Source: Massilia putida (GTDB lineage Bacteria > Pseudomonadota > Gammaproteobacteria > Burkholderiales > Burkholderiaceae_D). From it: 64,000 nt of DNA. Shown in pieces: positions 33,672 to 41,590 of this stretch. The DNA lies in NCBI RefSeq assembly GCF_001941825.1, contig NZ_CP019038.1:5704001-5768000 (forward strand). The letters run 5' to 3'. The translations under genes and the position numbers were made by a program. Every line of letters begins with the position of its first letter. The first letter of the stretch is position 1. The notes beneath the pieces are model-generated. The model made no database searches. It was not told the origin of the DNA and saw only the letters and a program-made list of their open reading frames with translations.

Positions 33672-34142
33672 TCACTCCTGAATCAGCGCAAGGCGGAACC
33701 CGGGCTTGCCGGTCTTGAGCGTTCGCGCCGGGGCGAACGCGCTCTTCAGCGTCTCGGGCCAGGCGTTGAACTTGGTCTCGGAGACGCGGTAGCTGATCTC
33801 GACGTACTCGGCGGGGTCTTCGCCGTTGGCCGCGATGCGGCGGGTGATGTCGTTGAGCTTTGCTTGATCCCACTCGACCTTCTTGGGCAGGTCGGCAGTG
33901 ATGCGGACACGGCCGTCATCGAAGTGCACGACGCCGGTGTCCTTGCCGGTCGCCAGACGCAGTTGATGAGCGCGTTGGGCGTACTTGAGATCCAAGGCGC
34001 GATCGACGTGCTCGACGATGGCTTTGGCAGCGGCCAGCAGATCGGCCGCATCGTTCTTCAGTTGGAAAAGCGACTCGCCGGATCGCTGGGCGAGTTCACC
34101 GGCTGGCGTGGCCAGCACTTGATCGGGTGTGAGGTGGCTCAT
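33672..34142 (-). CDS. Conserved early phage protein, 156 aa
   Basis: A 156-residue protein MSHLTPDQVLATPAGELAQR with a helical N-terminal half (ADLLAAAKAIVEHVDRALDL) and a beta-containing C-terminal half (GRVRITADLPKKVEWDQAKL; YVEISYRVSETKFNAWPETL). I recall proteins of this type widely in proteobacterial prophage early operons next to Sak4-like genes, without a known function. It overlaps the HTH gene upstream by 4 nt. Confidence 0.65.
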   Translation of the reverse strand: MSHLTPDQVLATPAGELAQRSGESLFQLKNDAADLLAAAKAIVEHVDRALDLKYAQRAHQLRLATGKDTGVVHFDDGRVRITADLPKKVEWDQAKLNDITRRIAANGEDPAEYVEISYRVSETKFNAWPETLKSAFAPARTLKTGKPGFRLALIQE

Positions 34143-34351
34143 GCCGCACCTCCCGCTTCGACGCGCTCGGACGTGCTCTTGCGCAGGCTCTCGGACTCGA
34201 AGGCTTCGACGTCCTCAAGGCGGTACAGGACACGCCCTTGCAGTTTCAGAAAGACCGGACCGATTCCTTCGGACCGCCAGCGTTCCAGCGTTGCTTCGCT
34301 GACGTCCCAACGGTCCGCCAGTTGGCGTTGGTTGAGGTGTTTGACATTCAC
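34139..34351 (-). CDS. AlpA/excisionase-like MerR-type HTH protein
   Basis: The start is GTG 34351 with AAGGAG 6 nt upstream. The 70-residue protein reads NQRQLADRWDVSEATLERWR, then GPVFLKLQGRVLYRLEDVEA, a winged HTH_17 domain as in phage excisionases and AlpA regulators. It is the first gene of the minus-strand early operon and could control it or take part in excision. A large serine recombinase needs its own type of directionality factor, so a regulatory role is equally likely. Confidence 0.8.
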   Translation of the reverse strand: MNVKHLNQRQLADRWDVSEATLERWRSEGIGPVFLKLQGRVLYRLEDVEAFESESLRKSTSERVEAGGAA

Positions 34352-34405
34352 GATTAGCTCCTTCAGGTGGTTGCGAACTCGTGAATGAATGGTCGAATTC
34401 GACGC

Positions 34406-34448
34406 GTGGGGGCGTCGATCAGCACCATGTGGGGGCCGATGTGGGGGC
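34406..34448. repeat. Three direct repeats of GTGGGGGC
   Basis: GTGGGGGC occurs at 34,406-34,413, 34,429-34,436 and 34,441-34,448, spaced 23 and 12 nt apart, in the leader of the early operon. Similar G-rich repeats lie beside integrases of some genomic islands, where they may be arm-type sites. Here the nearest gene is the HTH protein at 34,139-34,351 and no tyrosine integrase is present. Confidence 0.75.
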
Positions 34449-34483
34449 GCAGGATTTAGGGGGTTCTACTGGTTCCAGAAAGC

Positions 34484-34509
34484 AAAACACCGCCCGAAGG
34501 CGGTGTTTT
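34484..34509. terminator. Bidirectional intrinsic terminator
   Basis: AAAACACCGCC-CGAA-GGCGGTGTTTT is a perfect 11-bp stem with a 4-nt loop and A/T tracts on both sides, so it can act on both strands. It ends the minus-strand pair at 34,533-36,732 and isolates the early operon, which must start within the 130 nt to its left. Confidence 0.88.
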
Positions 34510-34532
34510 GGAGTGGCTGTGATAGCTTTGGG

Positions 34533-35540
34533 TCAGGACAGATTGAACGCGTACTTGCCCTTGGTCGGGTTGGCGATGAACTCGCGCCACTTGTCATTGC
34601 CCTTGAACAGGTCTTGCATCTTGAGTCCCTTGCGGTCCTCCTCAGTCCTGCGCGCGGGATAGGCCGCAGCGAGGATCTCGCTGGCATCCAACTCCCAACG
34701 GCCCTGCCGTGCCTGCTCGTACATGTAGGCCACGGCGAGTGGCTGGTGCTCGCCCTTGACTGTCCAGGTATCCGTCTTCGTGCGAATCCGCAGGACGCCA
34801 TTGGCAAATTCGACCGGCAGCGCGCTAGGTTTGATGCCGTCCTCGTTCGAGGTCAGGATGCGCTCAAGGTAGTGCACATCCAGACGCGGCATGGGTGAGT
34901 AATCAACCAGTGCATCACGGAGGTAGGCGACGCGGTAATGGCGTGGCGGCCGAACGGTGGGCGGCAGGTCATGGCCAGCACTCAGAATCAAGCCCTGGTC
35001 AGGCAGCCTCGTGTCGAGAAGCGACTGGTAGACCTCATCGACGTGGGCGCTCAGCCCACGTACCAGCCACACAGGCGTCAGAGCCGGGCCGATGCGTGCG
35101 TCGCCCAGATTCCATAGCTTGCGCTCGATTCTTGGCTTTTGGATGCGCGCGCGGAGAACCTGTGCGATGTTCAGCAGGTCGGCCAACTCATTGAGGAGCC
35201 GGTTCGTGTTGACGTCAAACACCGCGACAGCATCCGCGCCGACTCGCTTCATCCGGAAGGTCTCGGGGCACCGGTAACTGTAGAAATTCGGGTCTTCAGT
35301 TTCCTGCAGGTCGACATGCGTCCGCTCGTCACCATGAGGCACGGAATAGCTGCCTGAGTAACCAACTCGATCGGACCAGGCCGTCAAGTCCCTCTGGTCC
35401 AGCGAGGTGGTCGCGGCCACAGTCCACCCCGGTACGCCGTACAGACGATTGCCATCGGCGTCCAGGATCGGGCTGTCTGACTGTTCAAACAGCACCAGCA
35501 GGTCAAGCAACGAGCGCGTCGACAGGCTCTTCGGCGACAT
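34533..35540 (-). CDS. Unrecognised 335-aa protein of a two-gene unit
   Basis: ATG 35540 with AAGGAG 8 nt upstream. The protein starts MSPKSLSTRSLLDLLVLFEQ. Residues 30-130 include GVPGWTVAATTSLDQRDLTA; around residues 110-160 is a basic helical region (RIQKPRIERKLWNLGDARI); the C-terminal 70 residues resemble a winged helix or sigma-like segment (ELDASEILAAAYPARRTEED; MQDLFKGNDKWREFIANPTK). No catalytic motif stands out. It overlaps the 409-residue gene by 38 nt, which implies coupled translation and joint function. A regulator, or a defence or exclusion function of the prophage, is possible but not shown. Confidence 0.6.
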   Translation of the reverse strand: MSPKSLSTRSLLDLLVLFEQSDSPILDADGNRLYGVPGWTVAATTSLDQRDLTAWSDRVGYSGSYSVPHGDERTHVDLQETEDPNFYSYRCPETFRMKRVGADAVAVFDVNTNRLLNELADLLNIAQVLRARIQKPRIERKLWNLGDARIGPALTPVWLVRGLSAHVDEVYQSLLDTRLPDQGLILSAGHDLPPTVRPPRHYRVAYLRDALVDYSPMPRLDVHYLERILTSNEDGIKPSALPVEFANGVLRIRTKTDTWTVKGEHQPLAVAYMYEQARQGRWELDASEILAAAYPARRTEEDRKGLKMQDLFKGNDKWREFIANPTKGKYAFNLS

Positions 35541-36732
35541 CACTGATCTCCTTCACCAACTGCCACTTGGCCAGCAAACGGTCGCACAGCGCCCGGTCCT
35601 TTTCACGCTTGGTCTTAATGTTGCACTTGTTGTCCTCGCGCAGGATGACCGCGATCGTGCGCGCGCGCTCTTTGCCTACCTTCTTGATGCGGATCGACAG
35701 CTTCGCGTAGTTGAGGTGGTGGTTGCGGAAATCGAACGACAGGGAAATCAGGGATCGGGCGGCGGTGTAGATGTCGTCAACATCCTTGGCCCAGATCTTC
35801 ACCAGCAAGGACCGATGGTTGGCTGCGGTGTAGCCGAGCTCGATCACCTTGACCGATGCCACGTTCTCGCCGGACAGGTCGAAGGCGCGAGGCGCGGCCA
35901 GGCTCTGGTAGTCATACTGCTTCAGCGGAATCTTGTCGCCGCTGATGGGCGACTGCAGCAGCGAATCCGCCACGATCCGTGCCAGCGCCTCGCGGCCGTC
36001 GGTGTCTTTGGACAAGACCTCCAGATGGCCGTTGGCTGGCTCATACGTGATGTGAGAGGAGACCGCACGGATCACCTCCTGCGGCACGAGTTCGCTGGCC
36101 TGGACGCGATCGATGATCTCGGGCGGGCGGTTGTGATGCACGCTGACCTGGTAAAGATCGACGTCTTCGCCGGTGAGTGTGTCGGGGCGCAGCCGCTTGA
36201 AGATCTGGACGGCGACAGTGTCCGCCGCGCAACCAAGGTGCTGAGCGACGGCCTGATGGAATGCCTGCCGCGCTGCCGCGTCGTCCAGCACCGTGAGGTC
36301 CTTGGGTGCGACGTAACCGGAATAGCACGACGCGCTCTGGCGGAACACATCGGCCTGACGGGCGTTCAATGCCTCCTCCAACAGTGCAGGCTCGTGGAGG
36401 TGAAGCCACAGCGCGCGTTCATATTGGTTCGGGATGGCGGCAAACGCCGCTTTTTCAGCGTCGCCGAAGATGTCCTGACTGATGCCTTCGATGACGTCCT
36501 GCCCGGCGCCGTCCGACAGCAGCACGATGCGCTCGGCCACTTCCTCGATCTTTTGGCGCTCGCTCACCGTCAGGGCTGACAGTACCTGCTCCATGACGGC
36601 GCGCTGTTCCTGCTTGCCCTGCTTTTTGTCCAGTTCCGGCATGGCCAGACTGAACTCCCCCACCATGAACTCACGGAAGACTGCCGGCGGCAGGTGGCCG
36701 AGCAGCTTGGACAGATTTTCAGCATCGTTCAT
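35503..36732 (-). CDS. Unrecognised 409-aa protein of a two-gene unit
   Basis: ATG 36732 has AAGGGGGA 7 nt upstream (an ATG two codons earlier is possible). The protein begins MNDAENLSKLLGHLPPAVFR. A helical N-terminal 220 residues precede a more beta-rich region with YEPANGHLEVLSKDTDGREA and SVKVIELGYTAANHRSLLVK, and a very basic C-terminal part (KCNIKTKREKDRALCDRLLA). I recognise no family. Transcription starts at a well-formed promoter (36,840-36,869) next to a palindrome, divergent from the XRE repressor gene, so the unit is probably repressed in lysogeny. Confidence 0.6.
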   Translation of the reverse strand: MNDAENLSKLLGHLPPAVFREFMVGEFSLAMPELDKKQGKQEQRAVMEQVLSALTVSERQKIEEVAERIVLLSDGAGQDVIEGISQDIFGDAEKAAFAAIPNQYERALWLHLHEPALLEEALNARQADVFRQSASCYSGYVAPKDLTVLDDAAARQAFHQAVAQHLGCAADTVAVQIFKRLRPDTLTGEDVDLYQVSVHHNRPPEIIDRVQASELVPQEVIRAVSSHITYEPANGHLEVLSKDTDGREALARIVADSLLQSPISGDKIPLKQYDYQSLAAPRAFDLSGENVASVKVIELGYTAANHRSLLVKIWAKDVDDIYTAARSLISLSFDFRNHHLNYAKLSIRIKKVGKERARTIAVILREDNKCNIKTKREKDRALCDRLLAKWQLVKEISDVAEEPVDALVA

Positions 36733-36815
36733 CGACATTCCCCCTTTGCAAGGTTTTGATTGGGTTGGCACCAGCCCAGGCCCCCGTCTTCTTGTTGGGG
36801 ATTTCAGACCGATAA

Positions 36816-36833
36816 CGTTCGGCGTACCGAACG
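36816..36833. promoter_or_regulatory. Operator-like palindrome CGTTCGG-CGTA-CCGAACG
   Basis: A perfect 7-bp dyad with a 4-bp centre, positioned at about +1 of the minus-strand promoter described next to it. A related half-site (TTCGGTGTA) lies at 36,885-36,893 on the side of the XRE gene. The XRE protein encoded at 36,938 is the likely ligand. Confidence 0.7.
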
Positions 36834-36839
36834 ATTCAG

Positions 36840-36869
36840 ATTATTTCCGGTCGGATAGTGGTTTGTCAA
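36840..36869 (-). promoter_or_regulatory. Sigma-70-like promoter for the 36,732-34,533 unit
   Basis: On the minus strand a perfect -35 hexamer TTGACA (36,869-36,864) is followed after 18 nt by AATAAT (36,845-36,840). The start point would be near 36,833, placing the palindrome at 36,816-36,833 where a bound repressor would block transcription. Confidence 0.65.
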
Positions 36870-36937
36870 GCAGGTACAGTTTTGTTCGGTGTAGTGGTAT
36901 CATTTTTGGATTGAAGCAGACGAATGAGGAGAAAACG

Positions 36938-37258
36938 GTGCCATCCCCCCTGGGCGACAAGATCCGTGCACTGCGCAAGCAGAAAAAGCTCAGCCTTGAA
37001 CAATTGGCCGAGCTGACCGAGTCCAGCAAGAGCTATATATGGGAGCTGGAAAACAAGGACGATCCGAAGCCGTCGGCCGACAAGATCAGCAAGATCGCGG
37101 CGGTGCTTGAGGTCACCACCGAGTTCCTGCTCACGGAGTCCTCGGCCACGCCGGACGAGGCGGTACTCGATGAGGCGTTCTTCCGCAAATTCAAAGCCAT
37201 GTCCGAGCCGGACAAGAAGAAGATCCGCAAAATCCTCGATGCATGGGAAGACGAATGA
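36938..37258 (+). CDS. XRE-family repressor
   Basis: The start is GTG 36938, with AGGAG 7 nt upstream. The 106-residue protein opens with an HTH_3 domain (GDKIRALRKQKKLSLEQLAE, then SKSYIWELENKDDPKPSADK) and ends in a short helical tail. It is coupled by ATGA overlap to the ImmA-like peptidase gene. In ICEBs1 and related elements such pairs are a repressor (ImmR) and the protease that removes it after DNA damage (ImmA). I infer that it keeps the prophage silent through the palindrome at 36,816. Confidence 0.88.
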   Translation: MPSPLGDKIRALRKQKKLSLEQLAELTESSKSYIWELENKDDPKPSADKISKIAAVLEVTTEFLLTESSATPDEAVLDEAFFRKFKAMSEPDKKKIRKILDAWEDE

Positions 37259-38166
37259 CAGATGCGAAAAGGCCCATGGCCGAGGCCAACCGCATCTCGA
37301 AGATGCTCAACGCGGTGCTGGGCACCGAACGATTTCCGGTGAAGGTCGATGAACTGGCGCTGGAGTATTCGCGCCAGTGTTTTGCCGCCTCGCCGATCGA
37401 CAAGGTTCAGGGAGAAGACCTGGACGGTTTCGACGGCATGTTGGCGGCCAACAAGTCGCGCTCGAAATGGCTGATCCTCTACAACAGTGCAACAGCCTCG
37501 GAAGGTCGGAAGCGTTTCACCATTGCGCACGAGTTTGGACACTACCTCCTGCACCGCCACCAACAGGATCGCTTCGAGTGCGGTGGCGACGACATCGAAA
37601 CCGGGGACAACAATGGGCGCGACATCGAGGCCGAATCCGACTCGTTCGCCTCGACCCTGTTGATGCCGCTGGATGATTTCCGGCGCCAGGTGGATGGGCA
37701 GCCGATCAGCTTCGATCTGCTGGGCCACTGCGCCGATCGCTACGGTGTTTCGCTGACAGCCGCCGCCTTGCGCTGGACCGAAATCGCTCCGAAGCGTGCC
37801 GTGTTGGTGGCCAGCCGGGATGATCACATGCTGTGGGCCAAGTCGAACGAGGCGGCACTTCGGTCCGGCGCTTACTTCGCCACCCGCAAGAACACCATCG
37901 AGTTGCCTCGCCAGGCGCTGGCACACAGCTACAACGGCTGGGACGCAGGCGATCAACAGACGGGCCGGGCACAGGACTGGTTTCCACGCGAACCTGGCAG
38001 CATGCCCGTCACCGAAATGACACGCGTGGCCGGGCAGTACGACTACACGCTGACGCTGCTGCTGATGCCCGACGCCGAATGGCAGCGGCCTCGGCATGAT
38101 GATGAAGAGGCGGAGGAGGATACCTTCGATCGATTCATCCGCAACGGCCAATACCCTGCGCGATAG
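37255..38166 (+). CDS. ImmA/IrrE-type metallopeptidase
   Basis: 303 residues; ATG 37255 overlaps the repressor stop. The zinc motif HEFGH lies at residues 92-96 within RFTIAHEFGHYLLH, and a downstream Glu in DIEAESDSFASTLLMPLDDF is the third ligand, as in COG2856 proteins. The C-terminal 120 residues are an extra domain (VLVASRDDHMLWAKSNEAAL; YDYTLTLLLMPDAEWQRPR). It should cleave the partner XRE repressor on induction. Length is at the upper end for the family. Confidence 0.88.
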   Translation: MTDAKRPMAEANRISKMLNAVLGTERFPVKVDELALEYSRQCFAASPIDKVQGEDLDGFDGMLAANKSRSKWLILYNSATASEGRKRFTIAHEFGHYLLHRHQQDRFECGGDDIETGDNNGRDIEAESDSFASTLLMPLDDFRRQVDGQPISFDLLGHCADRYGVSLTAAALRWTEIAPKRAVLVASRDDHMLWAKSNEAALRSGAYFATRKNTIELPRQALAHSYNGWDAGDQQTGRAQDWFPREPGSMPVTEMTRVAGQYDYTLTLLLMPDAEWQRPRHDDEEAEEDTFDRFIRNGQYPAR

Positions 38167-38169
38167 ATT

Positions 38170-39384
38170 ATGAGCGCGCACAAATGGCAGTTCAGTTCCC
38201 GCTTCCGCCGTCACGCCTTCGGCTGGCGATCTGACACGCCGATTCAGCGCATCAAGGAAGCCCTCGCGGAAATCAAGCAGGTCGCGCGCAAGGAGCCGTT
38301 GCTCGCTGCCGAGGGCGCCGTGACCCTGCTGGAGAAGCTCTCACCGGCGCTGGAGCAGGTCGACAGCTCGTCGGGCGCCCTGGGCTCGGCGGTCAACAAG
38401 GCCATCGAGACCGTGGTGCCGATCATTGCCAAGGCTGATGTCGAAACGCGTGTTCGACAACGTTGGCTCGAACGCCTGTGGCAGGCCCTGCAGGACGACG
38501 AGATGCCCTACATCGAATCCCTCGGGGAGCACTGGGGCGAGTTGTGCGTCACGCCGGAAATGGCGCTCGCGTGGGTCGACGAGTTCTTGCCGTTGGTCGA
38601 ACACGTCTGGAGTCCCCGGTCCGCCGGCCACGGATTCTTCAAGGGGACGAGCGCATGCCTGGCTTCGCTCTACGCCGCCGGTCGCCATGATCAACTGCTC
38701 GCGCTGCTGGAGCGCGCGCCCTTCAAGTGGTGGCACGACCGCCAGTGGGGCGTCAAAGCGCTGGCAGCGATGGGGAAGAAAGCGGAGGCGGTTCGATATG
38801 CCGAGCAGTCGCGCGGTCTGAACGACCCCGGCTGGCAGATTGCCGAGGCCTGCGAAGCCATCCTGCTGTCATCGGGCATGGCGGAGGATGCGTACCGGCG
38901 CTATGCGATCGAAGCCAATCAAGGCACGACCAATCTCGCCACCTTTCGCGCCATCGCCAAAAAATATCCGGGCATTCCGCCGGAACAGATCCTGCGCGAT
39001 CTGATTGCCAGCACCCCAGGTGCTGAAGGCAAGTGGTTCGCCGCCGCAAAGGATGCCGGCCTGTTCGACGTTGCCATCGAATTGGTCACCCACAGCCCGA
39101 CCGACCCGCGCACACTGGCTCGCGCGGCCAGGGATTTTGCCGAAAGTCAGCCTGACTTTGCTGTCGCTGCCGGCCTTGCATCACTGCGCTGGATTTCGCT
39201 CGGGCACGGCTATGACATCACCGGCCTCGATGTGCTCGACGCCTACTCGGCCGTGATGCAGGCGGCATCAAAGGCCGGGGTGGATGCCCAGCAGGTCAAG
39301 GCGCAGATCAGGAACCTGCTGTCGTCCGCGCCCGTGGGCAACCAGTTCATGAAAACGGTTCTGGCCCATCATTTGACGGGCTGA
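38170..39384 (+). CDS. Alpha-helical repeat protein, unknown function
   Basis: 404 residues, starting 3 nt after the ImmA-like gene, so it is probably co-transcribed with the repressor pair and expressed in the lysogen. The sequence is helical throughout with TPR-like stretches (SACLASLYAAGRHDQLLALL; WGVKALAAMGKKAEAVRYAE). It recalls a family of TPR-like proteins (DUF6880 as I remember it) but no catalytic motif is seen. A lysogenic conversion or defence role is possible given its position and no direct evidence. Confidence 0.65.
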   Translation: MSAHKWQFSSRFRRHAFGWRSDTPIQRIKEALAEIKQVARKEPLLAAEGAVTLLEKLSPALEQVDSSSGALGSAVNKAIETVVPIIAKADVETRVRQRWLERLWQALQDDEMPYIESLGEHWGELCVTPEMALAWVDEFLPLVEHVWSPRSAGHGFFKGTSACLASLYAAGRHDQLLALLERAPFKWWHDRQWGVKALAAMGKKAEAVRYAEQSRGLNDPGWQIAEACEAILLSSGMAEDAYRRYAIEANQGTTNLATFRAIAKKYPGIPPEQILRDLIASTPGAEGKWFAAAKDAGLFDVAIELVTHSPTDPRTLARAARDFAESQPDFAVAAGLASLRWISLGHGYDITGLDVLDAYSAVMQAASKAGVDAQQVKAQIRNLLSSAPVGNQFMKTVLAHHLTG

Positions 39385-39511
39385 TTCGCGCGGCGTTTTC
39401 GCAGAGGCCCGCACCAGTACGCCCGCGCCCGAAACTCCCTCATGGTGTCGGTCAGCGTTCGTCCGGAGAATTTCGCTATTCAAGCGAGTTTGACGGAGAG
39501 GACCGATACCG

Positions 39512-39712
39512 ATGCATGTAATCAACCAAATACCACCCGGCCGGATGACTCCGGAACAGCGTCGGCGCGAGCTCGCGTCGTTGCTGGCAAATGGGATCGC
39601 GCGCCTTCGACTGGCTGACGATCTCCGGTCCGCAGATAGTGCCGAAGATAGCGAAGTTTTACTTGGCTTTCATGGCAACCAGAGCGTTCATTCAGACCCG
39701 TCAACAACATAA
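39512..39712 (+). CDS. Small cassette protein upstream of DUF2924
   Basis: 66 residues, with GGAGAGGA in front of ATG 39512. The segment PPGRMTPEQRRRELASLLAN followed by GIARLRLADDL is a pattern I know from small genes placed ahead of DUF2924 and serine recombinase genes in many proteobacterial mobile elements. Function unknown. The 13 nt to the DUF2924 start support an operon. Confidence 0.7.
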   Translation: MHVINQIPPGRMTPEQRRRELASLLANGIARLRLADDLRSADSAEDSEVLLGFHGNQSVHSDPSTT

Positions 39713-39725
39713 AAACGGAGTCCTG

Positions 39726-40238
39726 ATGAGCACGACCGTCAAAGTCAACACCGGCACCTTCGCCACGCCACCATCGGTTGCCGCACAGATCGCACGATTG
39801 CCCGAGCTGCCCATGTCGGAAATCAAACATCTCTGGCTGCGGCTCTTCGGCGGCGACACGCCCACTCACAACCGCCAGTTTCTCGAACGCCGCATTGCCT
39901 ACCGCCTGCAGGAGATGGAGTTCCGCAAGGTCGATGCCGGCCTGCTGGAGCGCAACAAGCGCCGGATCGCATCCTTGATCGAGACCGGCAAAGTCAAGAA
40001 ACGCGATCGCGACTACCGGCCGGCAGCGGGTACCGTGCTCACCCGCGAGTACCAGGGCGTCGAACACCGCGTGATCGTGACCCAGGACGGTCAGTACGAC
40101 TTCCAAGGCCGGATGTATCCGAGCCTGTCGATGATCGCCCGTGAAATCACCGGAACCAGGTGGTCCGGGCCGCTGTTCTTCGGGCTCAAGGCCCCCGCCA
40201 CACCCAAGACGAAGGCGAAGAAGGGAGCGCGGCGATGA
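39726..40238 (+). CDS. DUF2924 protein of the recombinase cassette
   Basis: 170 residues with GGAG upstream of ATG 39726. The core ARLPELPMSEIKHLWLRLFG and RRIAYRLQEMEFRKVDAGLL, and the region VLTREYQGVEHRVIVTQDGQ, match DUF2924. The C-terminus is very basic (TPKTKAKKGARR), suggesting DNA binding. The family nearly always precedes a large serine recombinase, as here, where the stop overlaps the recombinase ATG. It may help recombination or set its direction, which is not established. Confidence 0.88.
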   Translation: MSTTVKVNTGTFATPPSVAAQIARLPELPMSEIKHLWLRLFGGDTPTHNRQFLERRIAYRLQEMEFRKVDAGLLERNKRRIASLIETGKVKKRDRDYRPAAGTVLTREYQGVEHRVIVTQDGQYDFQGRMYPSLSMIAREITGTRWSGPLFFGLKAPATPKTKAKKGARR

Positions 40239-41590
40239 GCGAAGTTTTGAAGCGCCGCATGCGTTGCGCCGTCTACACCCGCAAGTCCACCGATGAGGGG
40301 CTGGACCAGGAATACAACTCCATCGATGCCCAGCGCGATGCCGGCCATGCCTACATCGCCAGCCAACGCGCCGAGGGTTGGATTCCTGTCGCCGATGACT
40401 ACGACGATCCGGCGTTCTCCGGCGGCAACATGGATCGTCCCGCACTCAAGCGGCTGATGGCGGACATCGAGGCCGGCAAGATCGATGTGGTCGTCATTTA
40501 CAAGATCGACCGCCTGACACGCAGCCTCGCCGATTTTTCCAAGATGGTCGAGGTGTTCGAGCGCTACGGTGTGTCCTTCGTGTCGGTCACCCAGCAGTTC
40601 AACACCACCACGTCGATGGGGCGGCTGATGTTGAACATCCTGCTGTCCTTCGCCCAGTTCGAGCGCGAGGTCACCGGCGAGCGCATCCGCGACAAAATCG
40701 CCGCCAGCAAGCGCAAGGGCATGTGGATGGGTGGTGTACCGCCGCTCGGCTACGACGTCGAGAACCGGCGGCTAGTGCCCAACGAACGCGAGGCCAAGCT
40801 CATTCGGCACATCTTCCAGCGTTTCGTCGAACTCGGCTCCGGGACGCTGTTGTTCAAGGAGCTGAAGCTGGACGGCGTGACCTCCAAGGCGTGGACCACG
40901 CAGGACGGCAAGACCCGCGAAGGCAAGCCGATCGACAAGGGGCTGATCTACAAGCTGCTCAATAACCGCACCTACCTCGGCGAACTGCGCCACAAGGAGC
41001 AGTGGTACCAGGCCGAGCACCCGCCCATCATCGACCGCGCGTTGTGGGATCAGGTGCACGCCATCCTGGCTACCAACGGACGGGTGCGCGGCAATGCCAC
41101 CCGGGCGACTGTGCCGTATCTGCTCAAGGGCATCGTATTCGGCAACGACGGCCGGGCCTTGTCACCGTTTCACACCACCAAGAAGAATGGCCGCCGCTAC
41201 CGCTATTACGTGCCGCAGCGCGAGAACAAGGAGCACGCGGGCGCATCGGGGCTGCCGCGATTGCCAGCCGCTGAACTCGAATCCGCCGTACTGGACCAGC
41301 TGCGCGTTCTGCTGCGGTCGCCGGCTCTCCTGGGCGATGTACTGCCGCGCGCCATCGCACTGGATCCCAGTCTTGACGAAGCAAAAGTAACTGTCGCCAT
41401 GACGCGCCTGGACGTCATTTGGGATCAACTCTTTCCGGCCGAGCAAACGCGCATCGTCAAGCTGCTGGTTGAGAAGGTGATCGTGTCACCCAACGACCTC
41501 GAAGTGCGGCTGCGCGCCAACGGCATCGAGCGCTTGGTGCTTGAACTGCAGCCAACGGGCGTCGCCCAGCCCGAGGAGGCATTGGTATGA
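40235..41590 (+). CDS. Large serine recombinase / integrase
   Basis: 451 residues from ATG 40235. The catalytic domain shows CAVYTRKSTDEGLDQEYNSI with the nucleophile Ser18, YKIDRLTRSLADFSKMVEVF with the active-site arginines, and ERIRDKIAASKRKGMWMGG leading to the long E helix. A recombinase domain and a zinc ribbon-like region follow (RGNATRATVPYLLKGIVFGN), but the usual Cys ligands are not obvious. It is the only integrase in the window and so the likely enzyme for prophage insertion and excision. It is coupled at both ends to its neighbours. Confidence 0.92.
   Translation: MSEVLKRRMRCAVYTRKSTDEGLDQEYNSIDAQRDAGHAYIASQRAEGWIPVADDYDDPAFSGGNMDRPALKRLMADIEAGKIDVVVIYKIDRLTRSLADFSKMVEVFERYGVSFVSVTQQFNTTTSMGRLMLNILLSFAQFEREVTGERIRDKIAASKRKGMWMGGVPPLGYDVENRRLVPNEREAKLIRHIFQRFVELGSGTLLFKELKLDGVTSKAWTTQDGKTREGKPIDKGLIYKLLNNRTYLGELRHKEQWYQAEHPPIIDRALWDQVHAILATNGRVRGNATRATVPYLLKGIVFGNDGRALSPFHTTKKNGRRYRYYVPQRENKEHAGASGLPRLPAAELESAVLDQLRVLLRSPALLGDVLPRAIALDPSLDEAKVTVAMTRLDVIWDQLFPAEQTRIVKLLVEKVIVSPNDLEVRLRANGIERLVLELQPTGVAQPEEALV

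Noticed and set aside
34381..34662. Plus-strand frame across the GTGGGGGC repeats and terminator
   Set aside because: It runs through a perfect terminator and into the opposite gene; no ribosome binding site or conserved sequence.
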